The notes under the pieces were generated by a model that had not been told where the DNA came from, did no database searches, and worked only from the letters and a program-made list of their open reading frames with translations. 5,560 nucleotides of DNA from JBBIVB01 sp964567515 (GTDB taxonomy: Bacteria > Patescibacteriota > Patescibacteriia > Veblenbacterales > UBA10138): assembly GCA_964567515.1 (NCBI GenBank), contig CAZMMW010000052.1, positions 1 to 5,560 on the forward strand, in the 5' to 3' direction. Positions 5,555-5,560 of this stretch are shown here, one piece after another. The number at the start of each line of letters is the position of its first letter. Within the stretch, counting starts at the first letter, position 1. Position numbers and translations under genes: made by a program.

Positions 5555-5560
5555 TACAAC

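Overview
The window is AT-rich bacterial chromosome carrying five genes. In order they are: a small unknown gene on the minus strand (105-464), polA (598-3351, +), a 2H-phosphoesterase / 2'-5' RNA ligase-like gene (3553-4140, +), holA for the DNA polymerase III delta subunit (4142-5149, +), and rpsT for ribosomal protein S20 (5208-5471, -). All five use the standard bacterial code. UGA is a real stop in the first gene and no reading frame needs recoding.

The organism is certainly a bacterium. The best guess is a member of the Patescibacteria/CPR or another compact AT-rich lineage. The reasons are tight gene packing, four of five starts with no Shine-Dalgarno sequence, AT-rich quasi-repeats between genes, and short palindromes built on ATTCCCG. 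None of these is decisive, and no single gene fixes the taxonomy.

Layout: bases 1-104 hold a GC-rich hairpin and an intrinsic terminator for the small minus-strand gene. That gene is a complete transcription unit, with a TTGACA-17-TAGGAT promoter, an AAAGGA ribosome binding site and the terminator. It diverges from polA, whose only convincing promoter element is a TATGAT box so close to the ATG that the mRNA would be nearly leaderless. PolA is full length and all three catalytic domains look intact. The 201-base gap after polA is not featureless. It holds five degenerate copies of a TTGTCATTCC-type unit at 21-24 base spacing, and the last copy is also the left end of a 75-base palindromic (REP/MITE-like) element. 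The phosphoesterase and holA genes then follow with one base between them and are probably translationally coupled. holA and rpsT converge on a shared 11-bp stem terminator. rpsT has its own near-consensus promoter at the right edge, and its leader contains an AT-rich quasi-repeat.

Functionally this is a DNA replication and repair locus (Pol I and the Pol III clamp-loader delta subunit) beside a ribosomal protein gene. A probable RNA-end-processing enzyme is inserted between the two polymerase genes. No defence system, CRISPR array, transposase, tRNA or rRNA is visible. The least explained items are the unknown 119-residue protein and the repeat block after polA.
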